Shown one piece after another: positions 9,691 to 19,879 of a stretch of DNA of 64,000 bases. The notes below the pieces were generated by a model. It worked only from the letters and a program-made list of their open reading frames with translations, did not search any database and was not told where the DNA came from. The translations under genes and the position numbers were made by a program. How positions within the stretch are numbered: the stretch's first letter is position 1; each line of letters opens with the position of its first letter. The DNA lies in contig NZ_JBEWSZ010000001.1 in NCBI RefSeq assembly GCF_040537815.1, positions 2,480,001 through 2,544,000 on the forward strand, given 5' to 3'. Origin of the DNA: Mesorhizobium shangrilense. Lineage in GTDB: Bacteria > Pseudomonadota > Alphaproteobacteria > Rhizobiales > Rhizobiaceae.

Positions 9691-10518
9691 GACGGCGCCA
9701 TGCGCTAGCGGTTCAGCCGTTCGGTTGGTCAAAGATGCCATTGAGCCGCCTGACAACCGCAACGCATGCTCCACAGCCAAGCGGAACAAGAGATCGAGAC
9801 ACCTAGGCACGGGGCAAGATGCCTGCGCAACTGCCGCATCGAATAGCGTGGCGATCCAGCTGATTGCTCGGGGTCCACGTTGCGTCTCTCGTCGCCAAGC
9901 CAACCCAAATATAGAGGGTCGAATTGTCCAGTCAGTAGATTCGACAACGTTGGTCTCGTTGGCTCGATCGGCCGATTGGATATGGTTTTCCGCACCAAGA
10001 TGATAATATCACCGCGATACAGAGCAGCACTGCCAGAGCAAGTTTGACGCAAAGCTGTGGTCGATCTGGATTCTCGATCGGTCGCAGCGTGATACGCTTC
10101 GAGCAGGTGTATTGGTCGGTGCTGGCGGGACGACTTTGCTTCGACCCATCAGGCACTGTAAGGAAAGTCCAGGCCCGAGAATTCGGCTCTATCATCAATG
10201 ACAAAGCAAGCCGGCTGGAAGCGATCGATGCTTCGAAAAGCTGGAGAACGGCAAGGTTTTTGAGCCACCTGGCCCGACGTTATCCGCGATTGGCTACCTC
10301 GGCCTGGTACTTTTTCGAACGGCTTCTGGAGCGGTGAAAAGATCCCAAGGGAGGCGCTGCTGGATTGATCAGGCGCCGCGCCTTAAGTTGCTGTTCTTAC
10401 GCAGTCATTGTCATCCCACACTCTCGGCGCGTCCAAAAATCAAGCCGGAGGCCAAGCTTTTTGAGCTGGATGAATTGAATAGCCGCCTCGGTGATGAGGA
10501 GGCCGATTCGATAACAGC
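9691..10518. other. Long non-coding or degraded stretch
   Basis: About 830 bases separate the methyltransferase from the end of rfbD. Except for the remnant listed at 10044-10337, no frame looks like a gene. The region is probably decayed DNA at the junction of two polysaccharide gene blocks. Confidence 0.4.
10044..10337 (+). pseudogene. Possible remnant of a polysaccharide-modifying transferase
   Basis: A 97-codon frame without a good start (first possible codon is TTG) contains IDASKSWRTARFLSHLARR. This resembles the segment after the coiled coil in multi-domain rhizobial glycosyltransferases; the three-domain protein at 5352-8132 has SDSKSWRITAPLREV at the equivalent place. The upstream part is not recognisable. 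It is most simply read as the tail of a decayed gene. Similarity rests on a short motif only. Confidence 0.3.
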
Positions 10519-11406
10519 CTAACTGCGGTTAAAAATGTGACGTGCCACGATGTCCGTCGACTTGCGCCAATCCGGCGCTCTCCACCCGAACGTGGCTGCG
10601 AACTTTGCGCTGGCAAGCCGCGAATTGGCGGGGCGTTGCGCACGAGTCGGATAGTCTGCCGTGGCGATATCGCGCACCCGCGCCTTAGGCCCACCAAGCG
10701 CCTTGCTCGTATCAAGGATGCAGCGCGCAAAGCCGCTCCAGTTTGTCTCGCCTGTGCCTGCCAAATGGTAGGTGCCAAACGCGCTGAAGCTCCCCTCACC
10801 GCCAAGCATCGCCGCGGCGCAGAGGATCGCGTCGGCGATATCCAGAGCCGACGTCGGATTTCCCCATTGGTCGGCCACCACCGCTATCTCGTCCCGCTCG
10901 GTGGCGAGCCGCAGGATGGTCTTCACGAAATTCTTGCCGAACGGGCTGTAGATCCATGCCGTACGCAGGATCAGATGGCGAGGATTGTACACCGCGACTG
11001 CCTGTTCGCCCGCCAGCTTGGAGGCGCCATAGACGCTGCATGGGGCGGTCGGGTCGGTTTCCACATAGGCGCGGTCGGCAGTGCCGTCGAAGACATAGTC
11101 GGTCGACAGATGAATGATGGGAACGCCAAGGCGCGCTGTCGCCTCGGCAACCTTGCCGGCGCCGACCGCATTCACGGCAAAGGCTGCTTCGGGCTCGTCC
11201 TCCGCCTGGTCCACCGCCGTATAGGCAGCGGCCGAGACGACAAGATCCGGCCGAGACGCCTCGAGCGCTTCGGCCACGCCGTCAGGCCTCGCCAGATCGA
11301 GTTGCGGCCGGCCGACGGCGATGACCTCCACGCCTTTCCGCAGTTGCGCGGCTTCCAGCAGGCTTCTGGCGACTTGCCCCTCTCGTCCGGTGACGACAAT
11401 CCTCAC
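10519..11406 (-). CDS. rfbD: dTDP-4-dehydrorhamnose reductase
   Basis: RmlD carries out the last step of dTDP-L-rhamnose synthesis, the NAD(P)H-dependent reduction of dTDP-4-keto-L-rhamnose. The 295-residue protein starts [18 protein letters not shown] with the nucleotide-binding glycine motif. STDYVFDG lies at about 101-108, and the catalytic Tyr126/Lys130 pair is in [11 protein letters not shown]. The start is a GTG at 11404-11406 whose last bases form the TGA of rfbB (GTGA overlap), so translation is coupled. An upstream in-frame extension to 11478 is rejected because it lies inside rfbB. It is the last gene of rmlACBD. Confidence 0.95.
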   Translation of the reverse strand: MRIVVTGREGQVARSLLEAAQLRKGVEVIAVGRPQLDLARPDGVAEALEASRPDLVVSAAAYTAVDQAEDEPEAAFAVNAVGAGKVAEATARLGVPIIHLSTDYVFDGTADRAYVETDPTAPCSVYGASKLAGEQAVAVYNPRHLILRTAWIYSPFGKNFVKTILRLATERDEIAVVADQWGNPTSALDIADAILCAAAMLGGEGSFSAFGTYHLAGTGETNWSGFARCILDTSKALGGPKARVRDIATADYPTRAQRPANSRLASAKFAATFGWRAPDWRKSTDIVARHIFNRS

Positions 11407-12473
11407 GCGGCGCCCTTTCGCGCTTCGCCCAGCCGCTCGCCGGCGTAACGCTCGCGCCGTATCGGCCCCCACCACCACTCGTTCTGGAGATACCAGTCGA
11501 CCGTCCTGGCAAGGCCGCTGTCGAAGGTTTCCCGCGGCGTCCAGCCGAGATCCCGGCCTATCTTGGACGCATCGATCGCATAGCGACGGTCGTGGCCGGG
11601 GCGATCCGTCACGAAGGTGATGAGTTCGCGATAGCGCCTGCCGCTGGCGCGCGGCCGCTTGCGGTCGAGAAGATCGCAGATGGTTTCCACCACCTCAAGG
11701 TTGGTGCGCTCCGAACCGCCGCCGACATTGTAGCTCTCGCCCACCATGCCACGCGTCGCGACCATCGCCAAGGCGCGCGCATGGTCCTCGACGAAAAGCC
11801 AGTCGCGCACATTGGCGCCCGCGCCATAGACCGGCAGCGGCTTCTCGTCGAGCGCGTTCAGGATGACGAGCGGGATCAGTTTTTCGGGAAAATGGAATGG
11901 ACCATAATTGTTAGAGCAGTTCGACAGTACGACCGGCAGGCCATAGGTGTCATGCCAGGCGCGAACCAGATGATCGGACGCCGCCTTTGACGCGGAATAG
12001 GGCGAGGACGGCGCATAGGGCGTCTCTTCGGTGAAGACGCCGCTATCGAAAGGCAGATCGCCGAACACCTCGTCGGTCGAGACATGATGGAAGCGAAAGC
12101 GGCCTTTTCGCTCGTCGGACAACCCGCGCCAATATTGCAGCGCAGAGTTGAGCAGCCGGTAAGTCCCGACAATGTTGGTCTCGATGAACGTGCCCGGCCC
12201 GTCGATCGACCGATCGACATGGCTCTCGGCGGCGAGATGCATCACGATGTCGATGTCGTGGCGATGCAGTATCTCGAGGACACTCCTGTCATCGCAAATG
12301 TCGGCATGCTCGAACCGGTAATTGTGCGCATTCTCGATTGGCCGCAGCGAGGCAAGATTTCCCGCATAGGTGAGCTTGTCGAGATTGGTGACGTTGTAGC
12401 CTGGATTGGCGCACAAATGCCGGCACACGGCCGAACCAATAAAGCCGGCGCCTCCGGTAACCAGGAAATTCAT
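11403..12473 (-). CDS. rfbB: dTDP-glucose 4,6-dehydratase
   Basis: RmlB converts dTDP-glucose to dTDP-4-keto-6-deoxyglucose. The 356-residue protein has the NAD-binding TGGAGFIG (6-13), the TDEVF motif (133-137, which holds the dehydration acid/base residues) and the catalytic YSASK (159-163). The ATG at 12471-12473 follows a strong ribosome-binding site, GAGGAGGGCGAC. The reading frame stays open upstream, but the family N-terminus ([10 protein letters not shown]) fixes this start. It lies 10 bases after rfbC and overlaps rfbD by four bases. Confidence 0.96.
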   Translation of the reverse strand: MNFLVTGGAGFIGSAVCRHLCANPGYNVTNLDKLTYAGNLASLRPIENAHNYRFEHADICDDRSVLEILHRHDIDIVMHLAAESHVDRSIDGPGTFIETNIVGTYRLLNSALQYWRGLSDERKGRFRFHHVSTDEVFGDLPFDSGVFTEETPYAPSSPYSASKAASDHLVRAWHDTYGLPVVLSNCSNNYGPFHFPEKLIPLVILNALDEKPLPVYGAGANVRDWLFVEDHARALAMVATRGMVGESYNVGGGSERTNLEVVETICDLLDRKRPRASGRRYRELITFVTDRPGHDRRYAIDASKIGRDLGWTPRETFDSGLARTVDWYLQNEWWWGPIRRERYAGERLGEARKGAA

Positions 12474-12483
12474 GTCGCCCTCC

Positions 12484-13038
12484 TCATGCGAACACCTCGG
12501 TGGCGTCGAGCGTTGGCGCCCTGAGGTCCTTGTCCGAAAGCTGAAAGCCGCCAGCCAGCGAAGGCCAGTCGATGCCGATGGTGGCATCGTCGAAACGGAT
12601 CGACCGGTCATGCTCCGGCGAATAGGTGTCGGTGACCTTATACAGAACCTCGGTGTCCGGCACGAGCGTCACGAAGCCGTGCGCGAAGCCCTTGGGCACC
12701 AGGATCTGGTTGCCTTTCTCGGCGGAGACCTCTAGCGCCACCCATTTTCCAAAGGTTCCCGAGCCCTTGCGAATATCGACCGCAACATCGAGAATCCTGC
12801 CGCGGATGACGCGGACAAGCTTGTCCTGCGCGCGCGGCGGGAGCTGATAATGAAGCCCCCTCAGCACGCCCGCAGCGGCGGAATAGGAGTGATTGTCCTG
12901 GACGAAATGCAGGTCGATGCCCGCCTCCGAAAACCGCTGGGCATTATAGGTTTCGACGAAGAACCCACGAGCATCGCCGAACCGCTTCGGCATGATTTCC
13001 AGCACGCCGTCGAGACCAAGAGGCCTGACTTCCAGCAC
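12484..13038 (-). CDS. rfbC: dTDP-4-dehydrorhamnose 3,5-epimerase
   Basis: RmlC epimerises C3 and C5 of dTDP-4-keto-6-deoxyglucose. The 184-residue cupin protein has the catalytic His63 in LRGLHYQ and Tyr139 in DTYSPEHD, the general base and acid of the family, and normal length. The start is a GTG directly abutting the TAG stop of rfbA, with GGAGGG six bases upstream inside the end of rfbA. Third in the pathway, it is second in gene order here. Confidence 0.95.
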   Translation of the reverse strand: MLEVRPLGLDGVLEIMPKRFGDARGFFVETYNAQRFSEAGIDLHFVQDNHSYSAAAGVLRGLHYQLPPRAQDKLVRVIRGRILDVAVDIRKGSGTFGKWVALEVSAEKGNQILVPKGFAHGFVTLVPDTEVLYKVTDTYSPEHDRSIRFDDATIGIDWPSLAGGFQLSDKDLRAPTLDATEVFA

Positions 13039-13920
13039 CTAGCCCTCCGAAAGGTCGATGACACGCCGGCGCAGATAGGCGGCATAGTCGTTCTTGCCAA
13101 GGCGATCGGCACGTTGCAGAACCTTGTCCGCCGTCAACCAGCCCTGTTCAAAGGCAATTTCCTCGGGGCAAGCTACCTTGATACCCTGACGATGCTCGAT
13201 CGTTCGCACGAAGGACGAGGCTTCGTGCAGGCTGTCATGCGTGCCGGTGTCGAGCCATGCATAGCCGCGGCCGAGCTGGTGAACCTGCAGCTGCCCACGT
13301 TCCAGGTAGACATTGTTGATCGCGGTGATCTCGAGCTCGCCACGCTCTGACGGCCGGATCGTCGGAGCGATATTGACGACATCATTGTCGTAGAAATAGA
13401 GGCCCGTGATGGCCCAGTTGGACTTTGGCTGCCGCGGCTTCTCCTCGATTGTCAGCGCCTGGCCAGTACCCTTTTCGAAGGAGACCACGCCGTAACGCTG
13501 CGGATCATCGACATGGTAGGCGAATACCGACGCACCGCTTTCGCGCGAAGCCGCGGTTCGGCAGAGCCGTGACAGACCCTCGCCGAAGTAGATATTGTCG
13601 CCAAGGATCATCGACACGCTGTCCATGCCGATGAAGTCGCGGCCGATGATGAACGCTTCCGCCAAGCCGTTGGGATGGGGCTGCTCCGCATAGGACAACT
13701 CGAGCCCGAACTCCGAACCGTCGCCAAGCAGATCATGGAAAACCGGCAAATCGCGCGGCGTTGAGATGATAAGAATCTCGCGGATCCCCGCCAGCATCAA
13801 CACGCTCAGCGGATAGTAGATCATCGGCTTGTCGTATATCGGAAGGATTTGCTTGGATATCGCTAATGTTAACGGATAGAGCCGGGTCCCACTGCCTCCG
13901 GCAAGGATAATCCCTTTCAA
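13039..13920 (-). CDS. rfbA: Glucose-1-phosphate thymidylyltransferase
   Basis: RmlA makes dTDP-glucose from dTTP and glucose-1-phosphate, the committed step to dTDP-L-rhamnose. The 293-residue protein begins [18 protein letters not shown], the pyrophosphorylase signature loop, and contains [11 protein letters not shown] and ITGLYFYD. The start is judged to be the TTG at 13918-13920, because AAGGAGAG sits just upstream and the sequence aligns with the usual MKGIILAGG. The open frame to 13959 adds only 13 unconserved residues. It heads the rmlACBD operon. A TTGACA lies about 75 bases upstream of the start. Confidence 0.95.
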   Translation of the reverse strand: MKGIILAGGSGTRLYPLTLAISKQILPIYDKPMIYYPLSVLMLAGIREILIISTPRDLPVFHDLLGDGSEFGLELSYAEQPHPNGLAEAFIIGRDFIGMDSVSMILGDNIYFGEGLSRLCRTAASRESGASVFAYHVDDPQRYGVVSFEKGTGQALTIEEKPRQPKSNWAITGLYFYDNDVVNIAPTIRPSERGELEITAINNVYLERGQLQVHQLGRGYAWLDTGTHDSLHEASSFVRTIEHRQGIKVACPEEIAFEQGWLTADKVLQRADRLGKNDYAAYLRRRVIDLSEG

Positions 13921-13970
13921 CAGGCTCTCCTTGGATCGTCGTGGCCCCAGCCCTGACACAAGCTGCTCGT

Positions 13971-13999
13971 TGCTTAGGTTTCGCGGAACGGCTTGTCAA
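13971..13999 (-). promoter_or_regulatory. Possible promoter of the rmlACBD operon
   Basis: On the minus strand a perfect TTGACA (13999-13994) is followed after 17 bases by TAAGCA (13976-13971), a weak -10. The position, about 50 bases upstream of the rfbA TTG start, is right for the operon promoter. The -10 match is poor, so this is tentative. Confidence 0.35.
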
Positions 14000-14217
14000 T
14001 CTTGGGCAGGAACAAAGGCCGGGATTACCCCTGGCGAGAACGGGACGGAGCAACCGTGCGAATGCAAGACAAAGCCGCAGATCCTCGAACCGCCGGATGG
14101 ATAAAGCTGATCACCGAGTGCACGAGTTTCCGCGGATTCCCAGTTGAACAGGCGGAGGACATCGGTGAGCTCGTAGTTGGGCCACCAATTGTCAGATCGA
14201 CAAGGGCAGCATTTTGA

Positions 14218-15537
14218 CTAAGACGAGGCCCCGATCGGCACAAACAGCTTATCGCCATTGTGATCGATCTCCATCAACGCCCTCTTCTGACTCGAGCGGT
14301 CCGCGAATCCTCGATGAAAGATGATGGCGTTCATATAGGCGAACGTCATCGCAAGTGCGGCGGTGCGCAACGGATAGTCGACGAGCGAGTGGACAAGTAG
14401 GAAAGATACTGAGAGAAATGCCGCCTTCTGAAGCGGCTCACGGCGAATTCCGGCATATGAAACAAGAAGAAACATGAAATAAATCGCCATCAACACAACG
14501 GCAAGAATCCCGCCCTCGAAGGCTATTTCCAGATAGTCATTGTGGACATGATTCACGTACGAACTGAAGATCATCCCCTCTTTTTCATATACTTGATATG
14601 CCTTTTGGAAGTTACCGAAGCCGATACCGGTGACCCAGTTTTCCTTGATCCCATCGATGGTGGTGCGGGCAAACTCGGCGCGCCCGAAAGCCGGATCAAT
14701 CACTTTTGCATCGATCTTCGTCCAGGCGCCAATCGTGTAGATCGAAAGGCCGATGAAAAGCACGAGGATGCCCAGCCCACTTATCCTGGAGCGCGCGGCC
14801 AGAAAAATGACGGATATCATAGTGATCGCCAGTCCGATGAGAACGCCAGCACGCGACCCGGCGGCTAAAAGCAGCAGCAGAAGCGTGACCAGTCCAAGCG
14901 CACCAGATACGAGGTGCCCACGGAACAAACCATAATAGACGACAAAAGGGATCGAAACAAAAAGCAGAGCCGAAAAATGGTTCTGATTGGCAAAAAGCCC
15001 GGCATTGATCGTAAAAGGCAACAATCCCTTGATGGCGATGTCATTAGAGAGCGAATACTGGATCGCCCCTGCCAGGCCGTTGCAGATGACGCCCATGAAA
15101 AAGAACGGCAGCAGGCCATAAACCTGTTCGATGCGCAAACGCGTCACGCTCAGGAAGAAGGCGGACGATGCCACAAGATAAAGCAGACATTCTATCGTTC
15201 GCCCGACTCCCACGCTGACGAACCGAAATCGGGTTTCTCCGGCCAGCCAAGGATTGCCCAGTAAAAAATCCGGCCGTAAGTGGCTGAAGAAGGCAGCGGG
15301 CAGCGGGACAACCTGAAGCACCAGCAACGCCCCGGCAAAGAAAAGCAACCACACGGCAAATCTGGGAGCGCCCTGGCTCGGTGTCCGGGAAAACACCACG
15401 GCCCCCGTGACGATCGCCATGATCTCGATCAGCGTGTCGGTATAGAGGCCACTTGCCGTGCCCCCACCAATCAGCAGGGAGACAAACAAAACCGAGCCGA
15501 GGAGATATTTATCCCATTCCGACGCCCGCTCGCTCAC
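14218..15537 (-). CDS. O-antigen ligase / Wzy_C-family membrane protein
   Basis: This 439-residue, multi-pass (about 10-12 segments) inner-membrane protein carries the Wzy_C-type signature in its large periplasmic loop: GIGFGNFQKAYQVYE followed by NHVHNDYLEIAFEGGI, with the functionally important His. The family covers WaaL ligases and Wzy-like exopolysaccharide polymerases, which sequence alone does not separate. The start is a GTG overlapping the TGA of the upstream TPR gene by four bases (GTGA). It is next to Wza, Wzc and the TPR protein, so a polymerase role in the same exopolysaccharide pathway is likely. A second polymerase candidate lies at 26800-28017. Confidence 0.85.
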   Translation of the reverse strand: MSERASEWDKYLLGSVLFVSLLIGGGTASGLYTDTLIEIMAIVTGAVVFSRTPSQGAPRFAVWLLFFAGALLVLQVVPLPAAFFSHLRPDFLLGNPWLAGETRFRFVSVGVGRTIECLLYLVASSAFFLSVTRLRIEQVYGLLPFFFMGVICNGLAGAIQYSLSNDIAIKGLLPFTINAGLFANQNHFSALLFVSIPFVVYYGLFRGHLVSGALGLVTLLLLLLAAGSRAGVLIGLAITMISVIFLAARSRISGLGILVLFIGLSIYTIGAWTKIDAKVIDPAFGRAEFARTTIDGIKENWVTGIGFGNFQKAYQVYEKEGMIFSSYVNHVHNDYLEIAFEGGILAVVLMAIYFMFLLVSYAGIRREPLQKAAFLSVSFLLVHSLVDYPLRTAALAMTFAYMNAIIFHRGFADRSSQKRALMEIDHNGDKLFVPIGASS

Positions 15538-16808
15538 GACGAAATTCTCTCGATGTTCAATTTATGCATGATCAATGTGCCGACATATCGATACCGCCAG
15601 CTCTCGGCGATGGCGGCGGTTTCCAGCCTCAACAACTGCATGGGGCACGCAGTCGGCCCAATCGAAAAATCCTGGCTTAGAGTCTGGCGATTGAAGGTGC
15701 CTTCGGGAATCTTGAAGCGCGCCATTTCGCCGGCCGGGTCCACACACCTGATCGACCAGAACAAATCCTTTGGAAGCTTCAGATTCCGCGCGGATGCGAT
15801 AAGCGATATCTTGTAGGAGCCTGGCGGCAATTCGATGTACTGCTGCAGGGCGGAGTTCTTGACCGGGGTGTTCAAGAACCTGATTGTCACCCCTTGCTCG
15901 CCCTCGACGGCCTCCTGGGATGTTGCAAAGGTGACGTCCATTCCCGACTGGTCACGAACCTGCCAGTCGAAAGGCTTGCCACTGAATACGGGTTCGAAGC
16001 TACCATTGAAAATATATCCGCCCAATTTCCGCTCCTGCTCGGACAGGCTGAACAGAAACAGCCGGTATGCCGGCTCGTATTGTTTCTGACGAATGTAGCC
16101 GCCGATCACGGTGGACAACTCGCGCGGTTTTGGCGGCGCGCCCGACGCTGTCAGATCGAGCAGCAGCCGATTCGCGGAATCGAGTCCTTGCGGCGTCTTG
16201 ACGAGGGACGCGAACAGGCTGGCTCGCCATGGCGCCTCCGCCGTAATGGCCGTCAGCACTGCCTTGTAGCCGCCAGGATTGGAGAGGATCAGCGGCAACC
16301 CGTCAGCGATGGCGGAGAACCTGTCCGGCCAGCGCCGCAGCAATATATCGATCTCGCCGACGGCCTTTGACAGATCGCCTGTTTCAACCGAACGGCCAAT
16401 CGACCTCTGCAACGCGTGTATTTCTGTCTTGGAAAGCTTTCGAGCCCGGTCGAAAAGCTCATAAGCCTGATCTCTTTCACCCTGCCGATACTTGATCTCG
16501 CCAAGCAGGCTGTAGAGACGCGCATCCCCGACATCAAAGCGAAGCGCACCCTCGGCCCTGGTAGCCAACGCCTCGAGATCAGGCGCCTTGCTTGTGTCAT
16601 TCAGTTCGCCAGCGATCTCACCTATCAGCGCGTCGACGTTCAGAGGATTGAGCGCCAGGGAAACGGCAGGCGTCTCGGTCTCAAGAAATCGACTTAGCCC
16701 GATCGATGAAGCCACCAATACCAGAGCGAATGCGACGAACAAAACGCCTGAGCGCCGGAGATTTTGCATGAGCGGCATGGTCTGCTCCGTCATCGACTTT
16801 GCCCTCAA
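15534..16808 (-). CDS. Membrane-anchored TPR-containing protein of the exopolysaccharide cluster
   Basis: The 424-residue protein has one N-terminal membrane segment (about 20-40, GVLFVAFALVLVASSIGLS). A helical region with TPR-like repeats follows (around 90-140: ARLYSLLGEIKYRQGERDQA). The C-terminal half is rich in beta strands and looks like a carbohydrate-binding-type module (for example FNGSFEPVFSGKPFDWQV). The function is not known; by position it may scaffold polymerisation or export. It overlaps the 3' end of the kinase gene by about 128 bases and is translationally coupled to the ligase-family gene downstream. Internal ATGs at codons 6, 12 and 14 would still keep the membrane segment. 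Confidence 0.7.
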   Translation of the reverse strand: MRAKSMTEQTMPLMQNLRRSGVLFVAFALVLVASSIGLSRFLETETPAVSLALNPLNVDALIGEIAGELNDTSKAPDLEALATRAEGALRFDVGDARLYSLLGEIKYRQGERDQAYELFDRARKLSKTEIHALQRSIGRSVETGDLSKAVGEIDILLRRWPDRFSAIADGLPLILSNPGGYKAVLTAITAEAPWRASLFASLVKTPQGLDSANRLLLDLTASGAPPKPRELSTVIGGYIRQKQYEPAYRLFLFSLSEQERKLGGYIFNGSFEPVFSGKPFDWQVRDQSGMDVTFATSQEAVEGEQGVTIRFLNTPVKNSALQQYIELPPGSYKISLIASARNLKLPKDLFWSIRCVDPAGEMARFKIPEGTFNRQTLSQDFSIGPTACPMQLLRLETAAIAESWRYRYVGTLIMHKLNIERISS

Positions 16809-19059
16809 TCCTTGGAGTATTCGATCCGTACTCGTAATACTGATAGTTCATATACTTATAGGCGTAGTTGTAATCGAACTTGTTGACGGAAAATTTGGAC
16901 ATCGCGGCGCCCACAACATTAGCGCCTGCGGCCCGCAGACGCTTCAATGCTGTCTTCGCCGACTTTCGTGTCACCTGATTGGTGGAGATCACCATCAATG
17001 TGCCTTCGGCAAGCCGGCTGAGAATGGGAGCATCCGAAAGCCCCACTACCGGCGGAGCATCGATGATGACCAGGTCGAAGCGCTTGCCAAGATTGGTGAT
17101 GATCAACGCCATCTTCGGTGACGACAGCAGGTCGGCAGGGTTCGGGGGGATTGTTCCCGAGGTCAAAACAGCCACGTTGGGATATTTCGTTGCCCTGAAT
17201 ATCCCTGCCAGATCCTCCTTGCGGACGGTGTTGGTGAGGAGGTTGCTCAGGCCCATCGTGTTGTCGAGGCCGAACAGCCGATGGAGGTTCGGCTTTCTAA
17301 GATCGCCGTCGACAAGGAGAACCCTGGCGCCCAGAGCCGCAAAATCCTGGCCGAGCTTGAACGAGGTGGTCGACTTTCCCTCCGATGGCTCCGAGCTTGT
17401 GACCAGCAGCGATCGTGGTGCGCCTTCCGCGCCCGAGAACTGCAGGGACGTGCGCAGCGAACGGTAGGCTTCCGACAGCCCCGATTTCTGGTCGGCGATG
17501 CTGGCCGCAACCTCCCGGTCATCGACCATCGGCAAGATGCCGAGCATCGCCAGCCCGAGCTCCTTCTCGATCTGCTCGGGATTGGTGAAGGTGTTGTTCA
17601 ACAGCTCGATGATGTAGATGACCGAGGCGCTCAGCGCCATGAACAGCGCCAGCGCAATGGCCAGATTGATACTCAGGCGTGGTGAATAGGGTCGCTCCGG
17701 CTGGGTCGCGAAATCAACGATGGCAGCACTTTGTGTCTTGAGTTCGGAGCTGACGCCAACCTCGTTCAGCTTGGCGATGAGGCTATCGTATTGCGACCGG
17801 TTCGAATCGACCTCGCGCTTGAGGATCGTGTATTTGATGTTCTTGTCATTGAAGACGACCTGCTGCTTTTCCATCTCAGCGAGTTTTGACTTTAGGTCGG
17901 CTTCCTTGTTCTGCGCTTCCTGATACTTCTGCCGCAGCGAATCCGTAATCGCCAGGACCCCGTTGGTATAGAGGCGCTGTAACTCCTTGATCTGCGACTG
18001 CAGCTGCTGCATTTCCGGGAAGCCGGGTTTCAGTATCCCGAGCTTCTGCTGATACTGGCTGGTCAGATCCGCCAGTTTTTCATTGAGTTTCTGCAGACCC
18101 ACGCTTTCAAGAACCGGGCTCAGGCTTGCGCCGCGGCCCTTGTCTATCTGGTCCACCACTCGTCCGGCATCGAGACGGTCCTGGATTGCCGTGGCAAGCG
18201 CAGTGTTCAAGGCCTCGATGTTCGAGCCTATCAGCGATTTGTCATCGCCGGTGATCGTGATACCCGCATCCTTGGCGTACGCAACCAGTTCCTCCTCGGA
18301 CTTCTGCAGCTTCTGCTTGACCTGCAAGACTTGTTCCTGGATGAACTGCCGCGCCAGATCGGAAGTCTCGCTGGTCTGGTCGACACGCTGATCTATAAAG
18401 CTCTGCGCAATCTGGTTGGCGACGTCACTTGCATATTTCGGTTTCTGGTCGACAAAGGTGATCGACAGCAGGCTGGTGTTGGTCACCAGATTGACGGTCA
18501 GATCATTCAGAATGCGGTTGATCGCAATGGTCTCGCGCTGCTCGGGCGTTTTTTCCTCGACGGAAGCCGATTTGGAAATCCCGAAGGCACGATAGAAAAT
18601 ATTGCTGAGCGAGAAGTCCGGCGTCGGAAACAGGAAATCGGGCTTTTCGCTCAGGCCCAACTGGAAGACCACGCGCTGGGCCAGCGCACGGCTTTTCAGC
18701 TTTTCACGCGCGGTCAGGAAGGCCCGCACGTCACTGTTTTCGGAAACCACCTCGATGTCCTGGAAAACCTTTGCCGAAGGGACCAGAACCTCCAGCTGGG
18801 TCGTCGCCTGATACTTCGGTGTCTGCATCATGGTCACGACGACACCGGCCACGAGCCCGGCGGCGGCCATCATGACAATCAGCCATCGATATTGAACAAC
18901 GTAGAAAAGCAGCCTGAGCGGATTGAACCCCTGGTCCTGATCGGAATGGTCGCGGCCATACGGGCTATAGTTCTGCGCTCCATCATAATAGAGATCCGCG
19001 GACACAGCCTGACCGTGTCCGGGACCTGCGATTTGATGCTGACTGTTGCGATCGAGCAT
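16681..19059 (-). CDS. Polysaccharide co-polymerase / bacterial tyrosine autokinase (Wzc/ExoP type)
   Basis: The 792-residue protein has two membrane segments (about 58-78 and about 455-475) around a long coiled-coil periplasmic Wzz domain. A cytoplasmic BY-kinase domain follows, with Walker A SSEPSEGKSTT (about 555-565), Walker A' VLLVDGDLRKP (about 580-590) and Walker B LVIIDAPP (about 663-670). A cluster of eight tyrosines at about 730-744 is the expected autophosphorylation tail. Such proteins control chain length and export together with Wza and a cognate phosphatase, both encoded just upstream. The C-terminal 45 residues after the Tyr cluster are unusual and are encoded in DNA shared with the next gene. 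Confidence 0.93.
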   Translation of the reverse strand: MLDRNSQHQIAGPGHGQAVSADLYYDGAQNYSPYGRDHSDQDQGFNPLRLLFYVVQYRWLIVMMAAAGLVAGVVVTMMQTPKYQATTQLEVLVPSAKVFQDIEVVSENSDVRAFLTAREKLKSRALAQRVVFQLGLSEKPDFLFPTPDFSLSNIFYRAFGISKSASVEEKTPEQRETIAINRILNDLTVNLVTNTSLLSITFVDQKPKYASDVANQIAQSFIDQRVDQTSETSDLARQFIQEQVLQVKQKLQKSEEELVAYAKDAGITITGDDKSLIGSNIEALNTALATAIQDRLDAGRVVDQIDKGRGASLSPVLESVGLQKLNEKLADLTSQYQQKLGILKPGFPEMQQLQSQIKELQRLYTNGVLAITDSLRQKYQEAQNKEADLKSKLAEMEKQQVVFNDKNIKYTILKREVDSNRSQYDSLIAKLNEVGVSSELKTQSAAIVDFATQPERPYSPRLSINLAIALALFMALSASVIYIIELLNNTFTNPEQIEKELGLAMLGILPMVDDREVAASIADQKSGLSEAYRSLRTSLQFSGAEGAPRSLLVTSSEPSEGKSTTSFKLGQDFAALGARVLLVDGDLRKPNLHRLFGLDNTMGLSNLLTNTVRKEDLAGIFRATKYPNVAVLTSGTIPPNPADLLSSPKMALIITNLGKRFDLVIIDAPPVVGLSDAPILSRLAEGTLMVISTNQVTRKSAKTALKRLRAAGANVVGAAMSKFSVNKFDYNYAYKYMNYQYYEYGSNTPRIEGKVDDGADHAAHAKSPALRRFVRRIRSGIGGFIDRAKSIS

Positions 19060-19108
19060 AGTGCGGGCGGTCCTGGGTTACATAAATTCGAGTTGGCCGC
19101 GGCGCGGA

Positions 19109-19879
19109 CTATGGCGCAAGAACGCCAATTCTTACGGCGCTTGATGCAACTCCAAGTGCGTCCTTGAGGTTGTTCAGAGCAATTTTGGATTTCGAGGCAA
19201 ACACAACAACCTTGTCGCCGCCATAGATCCGCGGATTACGGTTCTTGCCGGCACGAATTTCCTCGACATTGTAATTCGCCACCAGCGTATTTTGACCGAT
19301 ATTGCGGTAGACGAAGACCTTCGCCGCATCGCCGACGTTATTGAAGCCCCCAGCAAGCGCCACAGCATCGATCAGGGAGGCATTGCTCGACACCGGATAG
19401 ATACCGGCCCTGTTGACCTCGCCGTCGACCGTTATGCGCTGGCCGATCGATTCCTTGACGAAGATGGTGACATCGGGCGACTGCAGATACTTGGCGCCAT
19501 AGGCGGTCTCGATTTCCTTCTCGAGCTGCCGGACGGTCTTCCCCGCCGCGGTCAGCGTTCCGATGAGCGGAAGGGAAATCTGCCCGCTGGCATCGACCTG
19601 GACGGTCCTGTTCAGATTATCGACCTGGAATACGTTCACTTCGAGCACATCGTTTGGAGACAAGGGCTGCTCGCTGCCATTCTGGGTGTTTTGCGGCGCG
19701 GGCAGGTCCTTGACGACCCGTAGGGCTCCCCCACCCGAAAGCGGCGTCGACGTTGACGCGAGTTGCAGCGCATCGACCGAACTTGATGTCGGCGTTGACG
19801 AGGTGCTTGAGCAAGCCGACATGGACAATGCGAGGAGCGCGGCCACTGCCAGGCGTTTCGTGAAGCAAGCGCCGATCAT
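19109..19879 (-). CDS. Outer-membrane polysaccharide export lipoprotein (Wza family)
   Basis: The 256-residue protein has a lipoprotein signal ending LSMSAC, giving a lipidated Cys23 (Met at -3 is a little unusual). The Poly_export domain follows (NDVLEVNVFQVDNLNRTVQVD), then SLBB-type strands (GQRITVDGEVNRAGIYPVSS). Wza-type proteins form the outer-membrane pore for the polymer. Its ATG overlaps the stop of the CpsB-type gene by four bases, and the kinase gene begins 49 bases downstream, forming the usual phosphatase-Wza-Wzc unit. Confidence 0.92.
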   Translation of the reverse strand: MIGACFTKRLAVAALLALSMSACSSTSSTPTSSSVDALQLASTSTPLSGGGALRVVKDLPAPQNTQNGSEQPLSPNDVLEVNVFQVDNLNRTVQVDASGQISLPLIGTLTAAGKTVRQLEKEIETAYGAKYLQSPDVTIFVKESIGQRITVDGEVNRAGIYPVSSNASLIDAVALAGGFNNVGDAAKVFVYRNIGQNTLVANYNVEEIRAGKNRNPRIYGGDKVVVFASKSKIALNNLKDALGVASSAVRIGVLAP

